NCBI GenBank assembly: GCA_900757415.1
Contig: CAAENU010000148.1
Coordinates: 1-21,971, forward strand
Reading direction: 5' to 3'
DNA from: an uncultured Oscillospiraceae bacterium
Lineage (GTDB): Bacteria > Bacillota > Clostridia > Oscillospirales > Oscillospiraceae
Length of the DNA: 21,971 bases
Under the pieces are notes generated by a model. That model searched no databases. It had not been told where the DNA came from and saw only the letters and a list, made by a program, of their open reading frames with translations. This document shows positions 1 through 7,276 of this stretch, one piece after another. The translations under genes were made by a program, and so were the position numbers. Position 1 is the stretch's first letter. Each line of letters opens with the position of its first letter.

Positions 1-344
1 ACAGCTTCGGTGACGGGCTGGCCCAGATAGGCCTCGGCGTCGCTCTTCAGCTTCTGCAGGATCATGGCGCTGATCTCCTGCGGGGTGTAATTCTTCCCGT
101 CAATGGAGACACGGTGGTCGGTGCCCATTTCACGCTTAATGGAGGAGATGGTGCGGTCGGGGTTGGTGATGGCCTGACGCTTTGCCACCTGACCCACCAT
201 ACGCTCGCCGGTCTTGCTGAAGGCCACCACGGACGGAGTGGTGCGGTTGCCTTCCGCGTTGGGGATAACGACTGCCTCGCCGCCTTCCATCACGGCTACG
301 CAGGAATTGGTCGTACCAAGGTCGATACCGATAACTTTAGACAT
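1..344 (-). CDS. dnaK: Molecular chaperone DnaK (Hsp70), N-terminal part only
   Basis: This is the first 114 codons of the ATP-dependent Hsp70 chaperone; the rest lies beyond the left edge. The protein begins MSKVIGIDLGTTNSCV, the phosphate-1 loop of the actin-like ATPase domain, and continues with the NRTTPSVVAF and VGQVAKRQA blocks typical of bacterial DnaK. The ATG at 344 follows a strong AGGAGG site about 8 bases upstream, which settles the start. It is the third gene after hrcA and grpE, separated from grpE by 79 bases, so it should be transcribed from the CIRCE-controlled promoter near 2100. DnaK works with GrpE (encoded here) and DnaJ (not visible; possibly the next gene to the left) in cytoplasmic protein folding. 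Identification is secure; only the truncation limits it. Confidence 0.98.
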   Translation of the reverse strand, partial: MSKVIGIDLGTTNSCVAVMEGGEAVVIPNAEGNRTTPSVVAFSKTGERMVGQVAKRQAITNPDRTISSIKREMGTDHRVSIDGKNYTPQEISAMILQKLKSDAEAYLGQPVTEA

Positions 345-395
345 AATGATTGCCTCCTGTATATTTACATATAATTATTACTATCTGCTATTGAA

Positions 396-412
396 CCAGA
401 ACACCGTTCCGG
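396..412 (-). other. Small stem-loop in the grpE-dnaK spacer
   Basis: Read on the minus strand, CCGGAAC and GTTCTGG can pair as a 7-bp stem (one G-U pair) around a 3-base loop, just after the grpE stop. No U-tract follows, so it is not a terminator. It could be an mRNA processing or stability element in the spacer before dnaK, but this is only a suggestion from position and folding. Confidence 0.3.
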
Positions 413-423
413 GGGAATTCGAG

Positions 424-1002
424 TTAATTTGCCACCTTCACCATGGCGAAGCGCAGCACCTTGTCGCCGATCATGAATCCCTTCTGGAACACCTCTACCA
501 CGGTGTTCTCCCCGGCGGATTCATCCTCCACATGCATCACGGCGTTGTGCTTTTCCGGGTCAAAGGGTTGACCCTGCGCTTCGATCTCCGTGACGCCCAG
601 CTTGGTCAGCGTTTCCGTAAACTGCCGCAGGATCAGCTCCAGTCCCTGACGGTGCACATCGGCCTCGTCATACTGGGCAATGCCCCGCTCCAGATTATCG
701 TATACCGCCAGCAGCGGCTTGATGGTGTCGGCCTTGGCGTCGCCGTAAATGCTTTCCTTTTCCTTGGCGGTGCGCTTGCGGTAGTTGTCATACTCCGCGG
801 CCAGACGCAGGTACTTGTCGTTCACATCCGCCACCAGCTTGGCCAGACCCTCCATCTTCTCCATCTGCTCGCGCGTCACGGTAAAGGTCTCGGGCACGGT
901 CTCGGCGGCAGGCTCCGTACTCTCTGTATTTTCTGCGGCAGGGGCGGCGGTTTCCTTTTCCGGCTCCTGCGCGGGGATATCCTTTTTCTTCTTATCACTC
1001 AT
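424..1002 (-). CDS. grpE: GrpE, nucleotide exchange factor for DnaK
   Basis: GrpE is the homodimeric factor that releases ADP from DnaK. The 192-residue product has the expected plan: a charged, low-complexity Lys/Glu/Ala N-terminus (residues 1-45), a long helical region with the block LRLAAEYDNYRKRTAKE, and a C-terminal beta domain ending GFMIGDKVLRFAMVKVAN, which is the family signature. The length is ordinary. The ATG at 1002 lies only 5 bases after the hrcA stop, and its ribosome site (GGAGAG) lies inside the end of hrcA, so translational coupling is likely. It sits between hrcA and dnaK, the usual heat-shock operon order in Firmicutes, and should be induced when HrcA leaves the CIRCE operator. 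Confidence 0.97.
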   Translation of the reverse strand: MSDKKKKDIPAQEPEKETAAPAAENTESTEPAAETVPETFTVTREQMEKMEGLAKLVADVNDKYLRLAAEYDNYRKRTAKEKESIYGDAKADTIKPLLAVYDNLERGIAQYDEADVHRQGLELILRQFTETLTKLGVTEIEAQGQPFDPEKHNAVMHVEDESAGENTVVEVFQKGFMIGDKVLRFAMVKVAN

Positions 1003-1007
1003 GTCGT

Positions 1008-2054
1008 TTACTCTCCATTCTCATTTGGGGGAAGCTGGGGTTTTCCAAACATGCGGCTCAGGCTCTCGGCAAAATAACTGAGGCGGGCCGCCACGGTGGC
1101 GTAATCCATGCGGGTGGGTCCAACCACACCCACAAGACCCCGCATCCCGTCGCCGATATCATAGCTGGCCACCACCACGCTGCTCTCCTTCAGGGCGTCG
1201 TTGACGTTTTCCGGCCCGATCAGGATCTGCATGGACTGGCCGCCGGCGGGTACAGGCAGCTGCTCCTTGCTGTCCACCATAAAATGCATCAGGTCGTGGG
1301 CCTTGTCGATATCCCGGAACTCCGGGAATTTCAGCAGCTGGCTGGCGCCGTTGGTGAACACCTCATGCTGCTGGGTCTCTTTCAGCAGTCCGGCGGCGTA
1401 TTCCACCACCTGATTGAGCAGCAGGAACCACTGGCCGCTGACCTGATCCGACAGGCTCATCAGATGCGCGTTCATCTCCTCGGCGCTGTCGCCGGTGAAA
1501 TGGGTGTTCAGCAGATGGCTGATCTCCGGCAGCACCGCGCTGTCCAGCGGCAGGCTCAAGCGCATCAGCTGGCTCTTCACCCTGCTGTCCGACAGCATGA
1601 CCACCGCGATAACCGACGCGGCATCCACCGCGATCAGCTCAAAGCGCCGCACGGTGGCGGCGGCGGTGTGATCGGCCACGGCATAGGTGGGATAGTCCAC
1701 AAAGGAGGAGACCATCTGCCCTGTCTTGGCAATGACCTCGTCGGTGCCCTTCAGCTCCTGACGCAGGGTGTCGGTGATCTGCGCGGCCTCCTCATCGGAG
1801 AGAGGCTTGCGCTCCATCAGCTCGTTGACATACAGCCGGTACCCCTGCGGAGAGGGGATCCGCCCTGCACTGGTGTGGGGCTGCTCCAGATAGCCCATGT
1901 CGCTCAGCTCGGCCAGCTCGTTGCGCACGGTGGCGGAGCTGACCTTTTCCGGCATCCGCTGGGCAATTGCCTTGGAACCCAGCGGCTCGGCGGTGTCGAT
2001 ATAGCTCTCCACCACGATCTTCAATATCTGTTTTTTTCGCGCTGTCAATTCCAT
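1008..2054 (-). CDS. hrcA: HrcA, heat-inducible transcription repressor
   Basis: HrcA represses the class I heat-shock genes by binding CIRCE and is itself kept active by GroEL in well-studied Firmicutes. The 348-residue protein has an N-terminal winged helix (about residues 1-75) with SSATVRNELAELSDMGYLEQPHTSAGRIPS, the hallmark block of the family (quoted here only in part by position: residues about 39-68), followed by the GAF-like dimerisation domain and the C-terminal block ending near MDYATVAARLSYFAESLSRM. The ATG at 2054 is preceded by CGGAGAA. The CIRCE element is in its own 5' leader, so the gene is autoregulated. It is the first gene of hrcA-grpE-dnaK. Identification is secure. Confidence 0.97.
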   Translation of the reverse strand: MELTARKKQILKIVVESYIDTAEPLGSKAIAQRMPEKVSSATVRNELAELSDMGYLEQPHTSAGRIPSPQGYRLYVNELMERKPLSDEEAAQITDTLRQELKGTDEVIAKTGQMVSSFVDYPTYAVADHTAAATVRRFELIAVDAASVIAVVMLSDSRVKSQLMRLSLPLDSAVLPEISHLLNTHFTGDSAEEMNAHLMSLSDQVSGQWFLLLNQVVEYAAGLLKETQQHEVFTNGASQLLKFPEFRDIDKAHDLMHFMVDSKEQLPVPAGGQSMQILIGPENVNDALKESSVVVASYDIGDGMRGLVGVVGPTRMDYATVAARLSYFAESLSRMFGKPQLPPNENGE

Positions 2055-2067
2055 GGCAATTCTCCGT

Positions 2068-2094
2068 TTAGCACTCGTTATCTCTGAGTGCTAA
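2068..2094. promoter_or_regulatory. CIRCE operator (HrcA binding site)
   Basis: Perfect match to the consensus: TTAGCACTC, nine bases, GAGTGCTAA. It lies just downstream of the -10 box of the hrcA promoter, covering the expected transcription start, and 14 bases upstream of the hrcA ATG. HrcA bound here would block transcription of the whole operon. Confidence 0.98.
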
Positions 2095-2097
2095 ATC

Positions 2098-2126
2098 AGT
2101 GTACCACTGCCGGCAGGGAATGTCAA
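2098..2126 (-). promoter_or_regulatory. Sigma-A promoter of hrcA-grpE-dnaK
   Basis: On the minus strand, TTGACA (2121-2126) and TACACT (2098-2103) are separated by exactly 17 bases. Transcription would start at about 2091, inside the CIRCE operator. This is the vegetative promoter arrangement expected for an HrcA-controlled operon. Confidence 0.88.
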
Positions 2127-2172
2127 TAGCTGCAACGTTGAATTATTTGTGAACAAAACGCCCCGGTCGCAG

Positions 2173-2200
2173 GAAAAGAGCGGCGCACGGATGCGCCGCT
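2173..2200 (-). terminator. Intrinsic terminator of lplA
   Basis: A perfect 9-bp stem (AGCGGCGCA / TGCGCCGCT) with a 4-base loop begins 6 bases after the lplA stop. In the minus direction it is followed by CTTTTC, a short U-tract. It separates lplA from the heat-shock promoter downstream. Confidence 0.75.
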
Positions 2201-2206
2201 CCCGGT

Positions 2207-3196
2207 TCAGATATTCTGCCTGCGGATCAGGCCGCACAGGTCGGCCCTGACTTCATCAGAAAGCGCCGTACCGCTTATGGCGCGGCACAGGGCCTCCGCG
2301 GAAAAGGTGCATCCTCCCAGCGCCTGTTCCGCCGCCGCGGACAGTCCCGCGTCCATGGCGTCGGTATATACCGCCGCATCCCGGCACAGGCCGCCCTCCA
2401 CCCGCAGCTGCACGTTCACCTCGCCCCACGGGAATTTATCGCCGCAGGAGAAATCAAAGGCGAGGCTGCGGCCATAGATCCAGTCGCGGCCGGCAAACTG
2501 CGTCCGAAATGTCTCCAGCGCGGCCTTATCAAGCTCCCCCTCGTCCAGCGGGGTGGCCGCCAACCCATACACCGTTTCAAACGCCCGGTTCATGGCCCCG
2601 GCCATTGTCTCCACCGTCAACCCCGGGCACAGCTCTCGCAGATTCACCACGCGGGAGCGCACGGAATCCACACCCTTGCTGGTGATCTTTGCCTGAGAGG
2701 GACTGAGATAGCGGCCCATTTTGGTCATGTCGGCATCCACCAGCAGCGTACCGTTATGAAAAGCCTTTCCGTTGTGGGCATAGTAGGAATTGCCGGAAAA
2801 TTTGCGGCCCTCCGCCAGCAGATCGTTCCGCCCGGACAGCTCCGCCCGGACGCCCAGCAGACGGCAAGCCTCCAGAATGACCCGCTGCTGGCGGTGGAGG
2901 TCATAATTCTCCCCGCTGACGCTGAAGGTAAAATTCAGGTTGCCCAGATCGTGGAACACCGCGCCGCCGCCGGACAGACGGCGGGCCAGCTTTCCGCCCT
3001 CGCTTTCCAGCAGGCCGGTGCGGCACTCCTTCCACGCGTTCTGATTGCGGCCGATGACCACGGTGTTCTCATTCTGCCACAGGTAGAGAATGCAGGTTTC
3101 ATCGTCCGCCGTCACCTCGGTCAGATAGCGCTCCAGCGCCAGATTACGATAGGGATCCGTGCCGCCGCCGCGGCAGGTATACAGCCGCCGGATCAT
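2207..3196 (-). CDS. lplA: Lipoate-protein ligase A
   Basis: LplA activates free lipoate with ATP and attaches it to the lysine of lipoyl domains. The only lipoyl-domain protein in this window is GcvH, a likely client. The 329-residue protein shows the biotin/lipoate ligase fold signature: RRLSGGGAVFHDLGNLNF at residues 72-89 and the catalytic-lysine block GRKFSGNSYY at 130-139 (Lys132). It also has the C-terminal accessory domain (about residues 245-329), so it is full-length and comparable to E. coli LplA. The ATG at 3196 has AGGAGG 6 bases upstream; much longer open reading in the same frame to about 3781 runs through the promoter region and is not coding. The start overlaps the stop of a 26-codon ORF by four bases (ATGA), which implies coupled translation. 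Confidence 0.95.
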   Translation of the reverse strand: MIRRLYTCRGGGTDPYRNLALERYLTEVTADDETCILYLWQNENTVVIGRNQNAWKECRTGLLESEGGKLARRLSGGGAVFHDLGNLNFTFSVSGENYDLHRQQRVILEACRLLGVRAELSGRNDLLAEGRKFSGNSYYAHNGKAFHNGTLLVDADMTKMGRYLSPSQAKITSKGVDSVRSRVVNLRELCPGLTVETMAGAMNRAFETVYGLAATPLDEGELDKAALETFRTQFAGRDWIYGRSLAFDFSCGDKFPWGEVNVQLRVEGGLCRDAAVYTDAMDAGLSAAAEQALGGCTFSAEALCRAISGTALSDEVRADLCGLIRRQNI

Positions 3197-3273
3197 TTCC
3201 GCCTCCTGTCTTCTGTGGGACGGATGGCGGGTACAGCGTTGCCGGTCAGATAGGTCGTTTTTTCTCGGTTCAT
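3193..3273 (-). CDS. 26-residue small ORF coupled to lplA
   Basis: This short ORF has better start signals than most: AAAGGAGG lies 5 bases before its ATG, and its TGA overlaps the lplA ATG (ATGA at 3193-3196). It is the first ORF after the predicted lplA promoter. The peptide is basic at its C-terminus (RPTEDRRRK) and begins MNREKTTYLTGNAVPA. The YLTGN-type opening vaguely resembles the N-termini of clostridial FtsL-like septum proteins as I remember them, so it could be a gene remnant. It may equally be a leader peptide whose translation opens the lplA start. The function is unknown, and no membrane segment or known motif is present. Confidence 0.5.
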   Translation of the reverse strand: MNREKTTYLTGNAVPAIRPTEDRRRK

Positions 3274-3352
3274 GGCGTCCTCCTTTTAAAGTCCCGCGTC
3301 TGCGGAAATCCTGCGCTGCCGAAAGCAGCCGGTGTGGCCGTTTTATTTTTAT

Positions 3353-3382
3353 ATTGTAGCATGCCGTCCACGACACAGGCAA
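3353..3382 (-). promoter_or_regulatory. Promoter of the small ORF and lplA
   Basis: On the minus strand, TTGCCT (3377-3382), 18 bases, TACAAT (3353-3358), with an extended -10 (TGC directly before TACAAT). It gives a leader of about 70 bases that contains a small hairpin (GCTGC-CGAAA-GCAGC at 3315-3329 on the plus strand). It is divergent from the LytTR promoter. Confidence 0.7.
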
Positions 3383-3445
3383 GGGTGCAGTATTTGTTTT
3401 TTCGGGCACGCAGGCGATTGTCGGCAGAAGAATCCGCGGTTTTTC

Positions 3446-3475
3446 TTGCTTTTTGCCAAAAACCTTTGCTATAAT
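3446..3475 (+). promoter_or_regulatory. Promoter of the LytTR two-component operon
   Basis: A perfect TATAAT at 3470-3475 preceded by TGC, which makes an extended -10, with a weak -35 (TTGCTT) 18 bases upstream. The start would be near 3482, about 40 bases before the GTG start codon. The weak -35 suggests activator help, for instance by the LytTR protein itself, but no direct repeat was established. Confidence 0.65.
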
Positions 3476-3521
3476 GGATAAAATGTGCTGCCCACAGTGG
3501 CAGGAAAGGAGGAAATACAGC

Positions 3522-4256
3522 GTGCTGCACATGGCATTTTGCGACGATGATCTCACCATTCTGGAACAATTAGAGCGGCTGGTAGCGCAATACCGCGACA
3601 GCCGCGGTATGGAAATCTCCTGCACGGCGTTTAACAGTCCGCTGGAGCTGTTGGCTGAGATTGCCAAGGGCCTGCGGCCGGACGTGCTGTTCCTGGATAT
3701 GATCATGCCCGGCGAAAACGGCATCACCGCCGCCCGGGAGATCCGCCAGTATGACCGCAACGTAAAAATCATTTTTCTCACCTCTTCCTCGGAGTTCGCC
3801 GTGGAATCCTATACGGTGGGCGCGTATTACTATCAGATCAAGCCCATCTGGCCGGACAGCTTCTGCCGGCTGCTGGACGCCGTGGTGGACACCTGCCGCC
3901 GGGAGGCGGAGCACAGTCTGATCCTGCGCTGCAAAACCGGCGTCGCCCGCATCGAGCTGGAACAGCTGGAGTACTGCGAGGTCATCGGCAGGACGCTGAT
4001 GTTTCACATGGCGGGCGGCCGGATACTGGAGGGCACCGGCAGCCTTGACAGATTGTGTTCGGAGTTGACCGACTATACCTGCTTTCTGCGGCCTCACCGG
4101 TCATTTCTCATTAACATGGAATATATCCGCGGCATCTCCTACCGAGGGATCCGCATGGCCAGTTCCGCCGACATCCCCATTCCCCACGGAAAGCTGTCGG
4201 AAATCAAGAGCCGGTATCTGGAATACGCATTTGAGAGAAAGCAGGTCGTACTATGA
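3522..4256 (+). CDS. LytTR-family response regulator (AgrA/LytR type)
   Basis: This is a two-domain response regulator of 244 residues. The receiver domain (about 1-120) has the acidic pocket CDDD at 7-10, the phosphoacceptor Asp59 in VLFLDMIMPG, and the conserved Lys in YYQIKPI. The C-terminal LytTR DNA-binding domain (about 135-235) shows the characteristic YCEVIGRTLMFH and FLRPHRSFLINMEYI blocks. The start is taken as GTG at 3522, because AAGGAGG lies 9 bases upstream; an ATG at 3453 overlaps the -10 region and one at 3531 is too far from the ribosome site. The stop overlaps the kinase start by four bases, so the pair is co-translated. Such regulators typically control peptide signalling, bacteriocin or cell-surface genes; the target here cannot be told from sequence. 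Confidence 0.93.
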   Translation: MLHMAFCDDDLTILEQLERLVAQYRDSRGMEISCTAFNSPLELLAEIAKGLRPDVLFLDMIMPGENGITAAREIRQYDRNVKIIFLTSSSEFAVESYTVGAYYYQIKPIWPDSFCRLLDAVVDTCRREAEHSLILRCKTGVARIELEQLEYCEVIGRTLMFHMAGGRILEGTGSLDRLCSELTDYTCFLRPHRSFLINMEYIRGISYRGIRMASSADIPIPHGKLSEIKSRYLEYAFERKQVVL

Positions 4257-5524
4257 TGGACGGCATAGCGCTGGCCAATAATATTGCGGTGGGCCTGTAT
4301 GGCATGATCCTGTCCGCCGCCTTTTGCGACATGACGTGGACAGCGCGGCGGCGCTGGGTCTTCACCGGATGCATGGCCGTCATTCTGGCCCTGCAGGGTG
4401 TGGTGACCTGGCGCTTCGCGGCGGAAACCACCCGCTGCCTCTATCCCCTGATCACTCATCTGCCGCTGGTCGTGACGTTGGGTGTGATGAACCGACGGGC
4501 GCTGTGGCCCACCATTGCGGTGCTGACGGCCTATCTGTGCTGCCAGCTGCGGCGCTGGATCGCGCTGCTGATCGTGGCGCTGCTCCACAGCGGCGACGCC
4601 ATGCAAAGTATCGCGGAGCTGATCGTAACGCTGCCGCTGCTGCTGGCGCTGCTGCGCTTTGTGGCGCCCGCCGTGCGCAAAGGCTCCCGTTTTCCCAGGA
4701 TCATGCAGTGGGAGTTTGGTGTAATCCCCGCGCTTGGCTACGCCTTTGACTATCTGACGCGGGTCTATACCGATCTGCTGGTACAGGGCGTACCGGCGGC
4801 GGTGGAGTTCATGCCTTTTGTCTGCTGTGTGGCCTATCTGATCTTCGTGCTGCACAGCGCGGCGGAAAACGAGGAGCGCAGCCGACTGGAGCGGACGAGG
4901 GAAAGTCTGGATCTTCAGATCGCCCAGGCCATGCGGGAGATCTCCTCCCTGCGGGAATCAGAGCGGCAGGGCCGTATCTACCGCCATGATCTGCGCCACC
5001 ACATGCAGTATCTGGACGCCTGCATTGAAAACGGACGAACCGCGCAGGCCCGGGAGTATATCCATCAGATCTGCCGCCAGATCGAAACACGAAAGGTGGA
5101 GACCTTCTGCGAAAACGAGGCGGCTAACCTGATTTTCTCCTCCTTCCACACCCGGGCGGAGGATATGTCCATCCCGCTGCAAATCCGCGCCCAGATCCCT
5201 CAGGTCTTGCCGGTGGCGGAATCCGACCTGTGTGTACTGCTGTCCAACGCGCTGGAAAACGCGCTGCGCGCCTGCCGCGCCGCGCAGGAGCAGGGGTTGC
5301 CCTGCGATGCGGACGTAATGGCCTATGAAAAGGACGGTTCCCTCTTTTTGCAGATCAGCAACGCCTGCGCCGGCAAGGTCCTCTTCGAAAACGGCGTGCC
5401 CGTGACCCATGTATCGGGCCACGGCATCGGCGTGCAGAGCATTTGCGGCATTGTGGAGCGTTACGGCGGCGTGTACGATTTCTCGCTGCGGGACGGGCGG
5501 TTCATTCTTCGCGTTTCCCTTTAA
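4253..5524 (+). CDS. GHKL sensor histidine kinase (AgrC-like)
   Basis: This membrane kinase of 423 residues is the partner of the preceding LytTR regulator. Residues 1-205 hold about six hydrophobic segments and no obvious extracellular domain, as in AgrC-type peptide sensors. A coiled linker (about 205-240) leads to the phosphoacceptor His245 in the block IYRHDLRHHMQYLD. The GHKL ATPase domain follows, with the N box LLSNALENALRA (Asn332 and Asn336) and the G box GHGIGVQSI (389-397). No gene for a signal peptide precursor or an AgrB-type protease is visible on either side, so the stimulus is unknown. The ATGA overlap with the regulator supports a single operon. Family assignment is firm, the ligand is not. 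Confidence 0.92.
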   Translation: MMDGIALANNIAVGLYGMILSAAFCDMTWTARRRWVFTGCMAVILALQGVVTWRFAAETTRCLYPLITHLPLVVTLGVMNRRALWPTIAVLTAYLCCQLRRWIALLIVALLHSGDAMQSIAELIVTLPLLLALLRFVAPAVRKGSRFPRIMQWEFGVIPALGYAFDYLTRVYTDLLVQGVPAAVEFMPFVCCVAYLIFVLHSAAENEERSRLERTRESLDLQIAQAMREISSLRESERQGRIYRHDLRHHMQYLDACIENGRTAQAREYIHQICRQIETRKVETFCENEAANLIFSSFHTRAEDMSIPLQIRAQIPQVLPVAESDLCVLLSNALENALRACRAAQEQGLPCDADVMAYEKDGSLFLQISNACAGKVLFENGVPVTHVSGHGIGVQSICGIVERYGGVYDFSLRDGRFILRVSL

Positions 5525-5575
5525 TGCGCCCTTCACACAAGCGGCGTTTCAGTGCCTTTTCCGGTCGAATCATGA

Positions 5576-5600
5576 TGGCGCGCTCCACAGCGCCCTTTTC
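5576..5600 (+). terminator. Possible weak terminator after the kinase gene
   Basis: GGCGC and GCGCC can pair across an 8-base loop, followed by CTTTTC, about 50 bases after the kinase stop. The stem is short, so read-through is plausible. Confidence 0.35.
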
Positions 5601-5612
5601 TGCGGTACACTG

Positions 5613-5689
5613 TATAATGCAAACTGCGGAACGTGTGTACCCCATATGATATGCCACGGCGGATGCAGCGCATCCGCCGTTTCTCTTTT
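5613..5689 (+). promoter_or_regulatory. Candidate lemA promoter (-10) with terminator-like hairpin in the leader
   Basis: A perfect TATAAT (5613-5618, preceded by TG) has no good -35 at 16-18 bases. About 30 bases past the predicted start comes a perfect 11-bp stem (5656-5666 with 5670-5680, 3-base loop) followed by TTTCTCTTTT. This hairpin has all features of an intrinsic terminator and ends only 3 bases before the lemA ribosome site. It is either the terminator of the kinase operon or an attenuator for lemA. Confidence 0.5.
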
Positions 5690-5710
5690 GCAGAAAGGAG
5701 TTTTGGTCTG

Positions 5711-6211
5711 ATGGCAATGGTCATTGTTTTTCTGGTGATCGCCCCGCTGACGCTGTGGCTGCTGGCCACCCGGCGAAGCCTGACGCTGCTGGAAGAAAAC
5801 GCCGACGATGCCATGCGCCAGCTGGGGCTGCATCTGGCCTCATGCTGTGACGCGGCGGCGGCGCTGCTGGATGCCGCCCGGGACTATGATATCCGGGACA
5901 CCCGGGCCATGGCGGAAACACTGCGTTCCGAACGGCGGGCCATCAGCACCGATGCCTCCCCGGAGGATATCCGCCGGCTGGAGGCGATGATCGACGAGAT
6001 GCTGCGGAAGCTGGACACGATGAGTCCGCCTATTGGCGGCCTTGGCGGCAAATGCCGGGAAGAGGTGGCGTGTTACGGCGCCATGGTGCAGTCAAGCCGC
6101 CTGCGCTATAATAACGCGGCGGCAAATCTGAACCGCTCGCTGCTGCGCTTTCCCACCCGGCTGATCGCGGGAGCGCTGGGGTTTCACCGCCGGGCCTATC
6201 TGGAATATTGA
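5711..6211 (+). CDS. LemA family protein
   Basis: LemA proteins are membrane-anchored helical proteins whose function is largely unknown. The 166-residue product begins with one hydrophobic segment (about residues 2-22) and continues as an amphipathic helical domain. It ends with the family's recognisable C-terminal block: SRLRYNNAAANLNRSLLRFPTRLIAGALGF, shown here by its key pieces YNNAAANLN and FPTRLIAG. The ATG at 5711 follows AAAGGAG with a 10-base gap; a second ATG 6 bases later is possible, and the longer frame back to 5633 crosses the leader hairpin and is rejected. It is followed 34 bases later by the zinc-ribbon/SHOCT gene on the same strand. The domain call is good, the cellular role is not known. 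Confidence 0.85.
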   Translation: MAMVIVFLVIAPLTLWLLATRRSLTLLEENADDAMRQLGLHLASCCDAAAALLDAARDYDIRDTRAMAETLRSERRAISTDASPEDIRRLEAMIDEMLRKLDTMSPPIGGLGGKCREEVACYGAMVQSSRLRYNNAAANLNRSLLRFPTRLIAGALGFHRRAYLEY

Positions 6212-6245
6212 TATCATACCCTTAATTGGCAAAGGAGCAAGGATT

Positions 6246-7160
6246 ATGGGACTGTTCAGCAACAAGAAAAAACTCTGTCCGCTGTGCGGCGGGCCTACGC
6301 CCCGTCTGCTGGCCACCAAGGTGGAGGATATGCCGCTGTGCAAGGACTGCGCCGACAAGATCGACCTGCCCTCCGGCGCGCTGGAGCGCATGTCGTTGGA
6401 GGATCTGCGGCAGTATATGGCCTTTTATGACCAGAACCAGCGGGCGCGGCTGGCCTTTACCGAAACGTACCGTTACAGCTTTGGCTTTTTGTCCGATGTG
6501 CTGGTACTGGACGGGCAGCACCGGCTGCTGCGGCTGAAGGGTTATGACGGCGCGCTGGTGCTGGAGGCGCAGCATCTTGCCGCATTCCGGATCACGGAGG
6601 ATGGGCGGGTGCTGTTTGAGGGAAAGAGCGGCGTGCTGACCTGCCATCCCAGCACCGTGCCAGAGCGGGTACAGGCGCTGGCGCCCGCCATTGAGCGCTT
6701 CAACATCCGCCATGAGGAATATGAACGCATGGAGGAAATGGAGCGGCACATGGGTCGGCGGGATGACCGCCCCCTCCCGCCGGAGCCTACCTTTGACATG
6801 GCGGCGCCGCTACACCAGTTCCATGTGGAGCTGACGCTGAACCACCCCTATTGGAAGAGCTTCCGCGCCAAGGTGAACGCCCCCGACTTCAGCAAATTCC
6901 ACCCCAGCGCGGCAGACTATCTGCGGGAATATGAGGAAAAGGCGGAAGAGCTGCACCAGCTGGCCGCCAATCTCCTGCACATTATGGATCCCAATGGCCG
7001 CGAGCAGCACCCTGATACCGTACAGGCAGCGCAGACCTCCGCTGCCGCCCCGGCCGCTGACGCTGTGGCGGAGATCCAGCGCTACAAGGGTCTGCTGGAT
7101 GCCGGCGTGATTACCGAGGCGGAATTTACCGCCAAAAAGCGCCAGCTGATGGGCATCTGA
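6246..7160 (+). CDS. Zinc-ribbon (DUF4428-like) and SHOCT-domain protein
   Basis: This 304-residue protein of unknown function starts with a zinc ribbon, CPLCGG at residues 11-16 and CKDC at 32-35, giving four Cys ligands. Residues about 60-150 form a predicted beta-rich domain; 160-255 are helical and charged. After an Ala-rich linker (near 262-275) comes a short C-terminal SHOCT-like module with the pattern YKGLLDAGVITEAEFTAKKRQLM, of which LDAGVITEAEF and KKRQL are the diagnostic parts. SHOCT modules are thought to mediate oligomerisation. The ribosome site GGAG lies 9 bases before the ATG. There is no signal peptide. It is likely co-transcribed with lemA and ends before a strong bidirectional terminator. 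Assignment to DUF4428 is from memory of the Cys pattern and is moderate. Confidence 0.8.
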   Translation: MGLFSNKKKLCPLCGGPTPRLLATKVEDMPLCKDCADKIDLPSGALERMSLEDLRQYMAFYDQNQRARLAFTETYRYSFGFLSDVLVLDGQHRLLRLKGYDGALVLEAQHLAAFRITEDGRVLFEGKSGVLTCHPSTVPERVQALAPAIERFNIRHEEYERMEEMERHMGRRDDRPLPPEPTFDMAAPLHQFHVELTLNHPYWKSFRAKVNAPDFSKFHPSAADYLREYEEKAEELHQLAANLLHIMDPNGREQHPDTVQAAQTSAAAPAADAVAEIQRYKGLLDAGVITEAEFTAKKRQLMGI

Positions 7161-7220
7161 CGCAGCGGTCGGATATTCTGATTTTGTTTTTTTCTTCTCC
7201 CCGTGCGGATTTTAGGCAAA

Positions 7221-7252
7221 AGAAAACACCATCCTTCCGGATGGTGTTTTCT
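7221..7252. terminator. Strong bidirectional terminator
   Basis: A perfect 14-bp stem (AGAAAACACCATCC and its complement) with a TTCC loop lies between two convergent genes. A-rich and T-rich ends of the stem give a U-tract in both directions, so it can end both the plus-strand lemA operon and the minus-strand pnp transcript. Confidence 0.93.
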
Positions 7253-7276
7253 TCATTTTCGCGCTTGGCGCATTGA

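Noticed and set aside
3197..3781. N-terminal extension of lplA in the same frame
   Set aside because: It crosses the lplA promoter, the divergent promoter and part of the LytTR gene; the ATG at 3196 has an ideal ribosome site and matches the family start.
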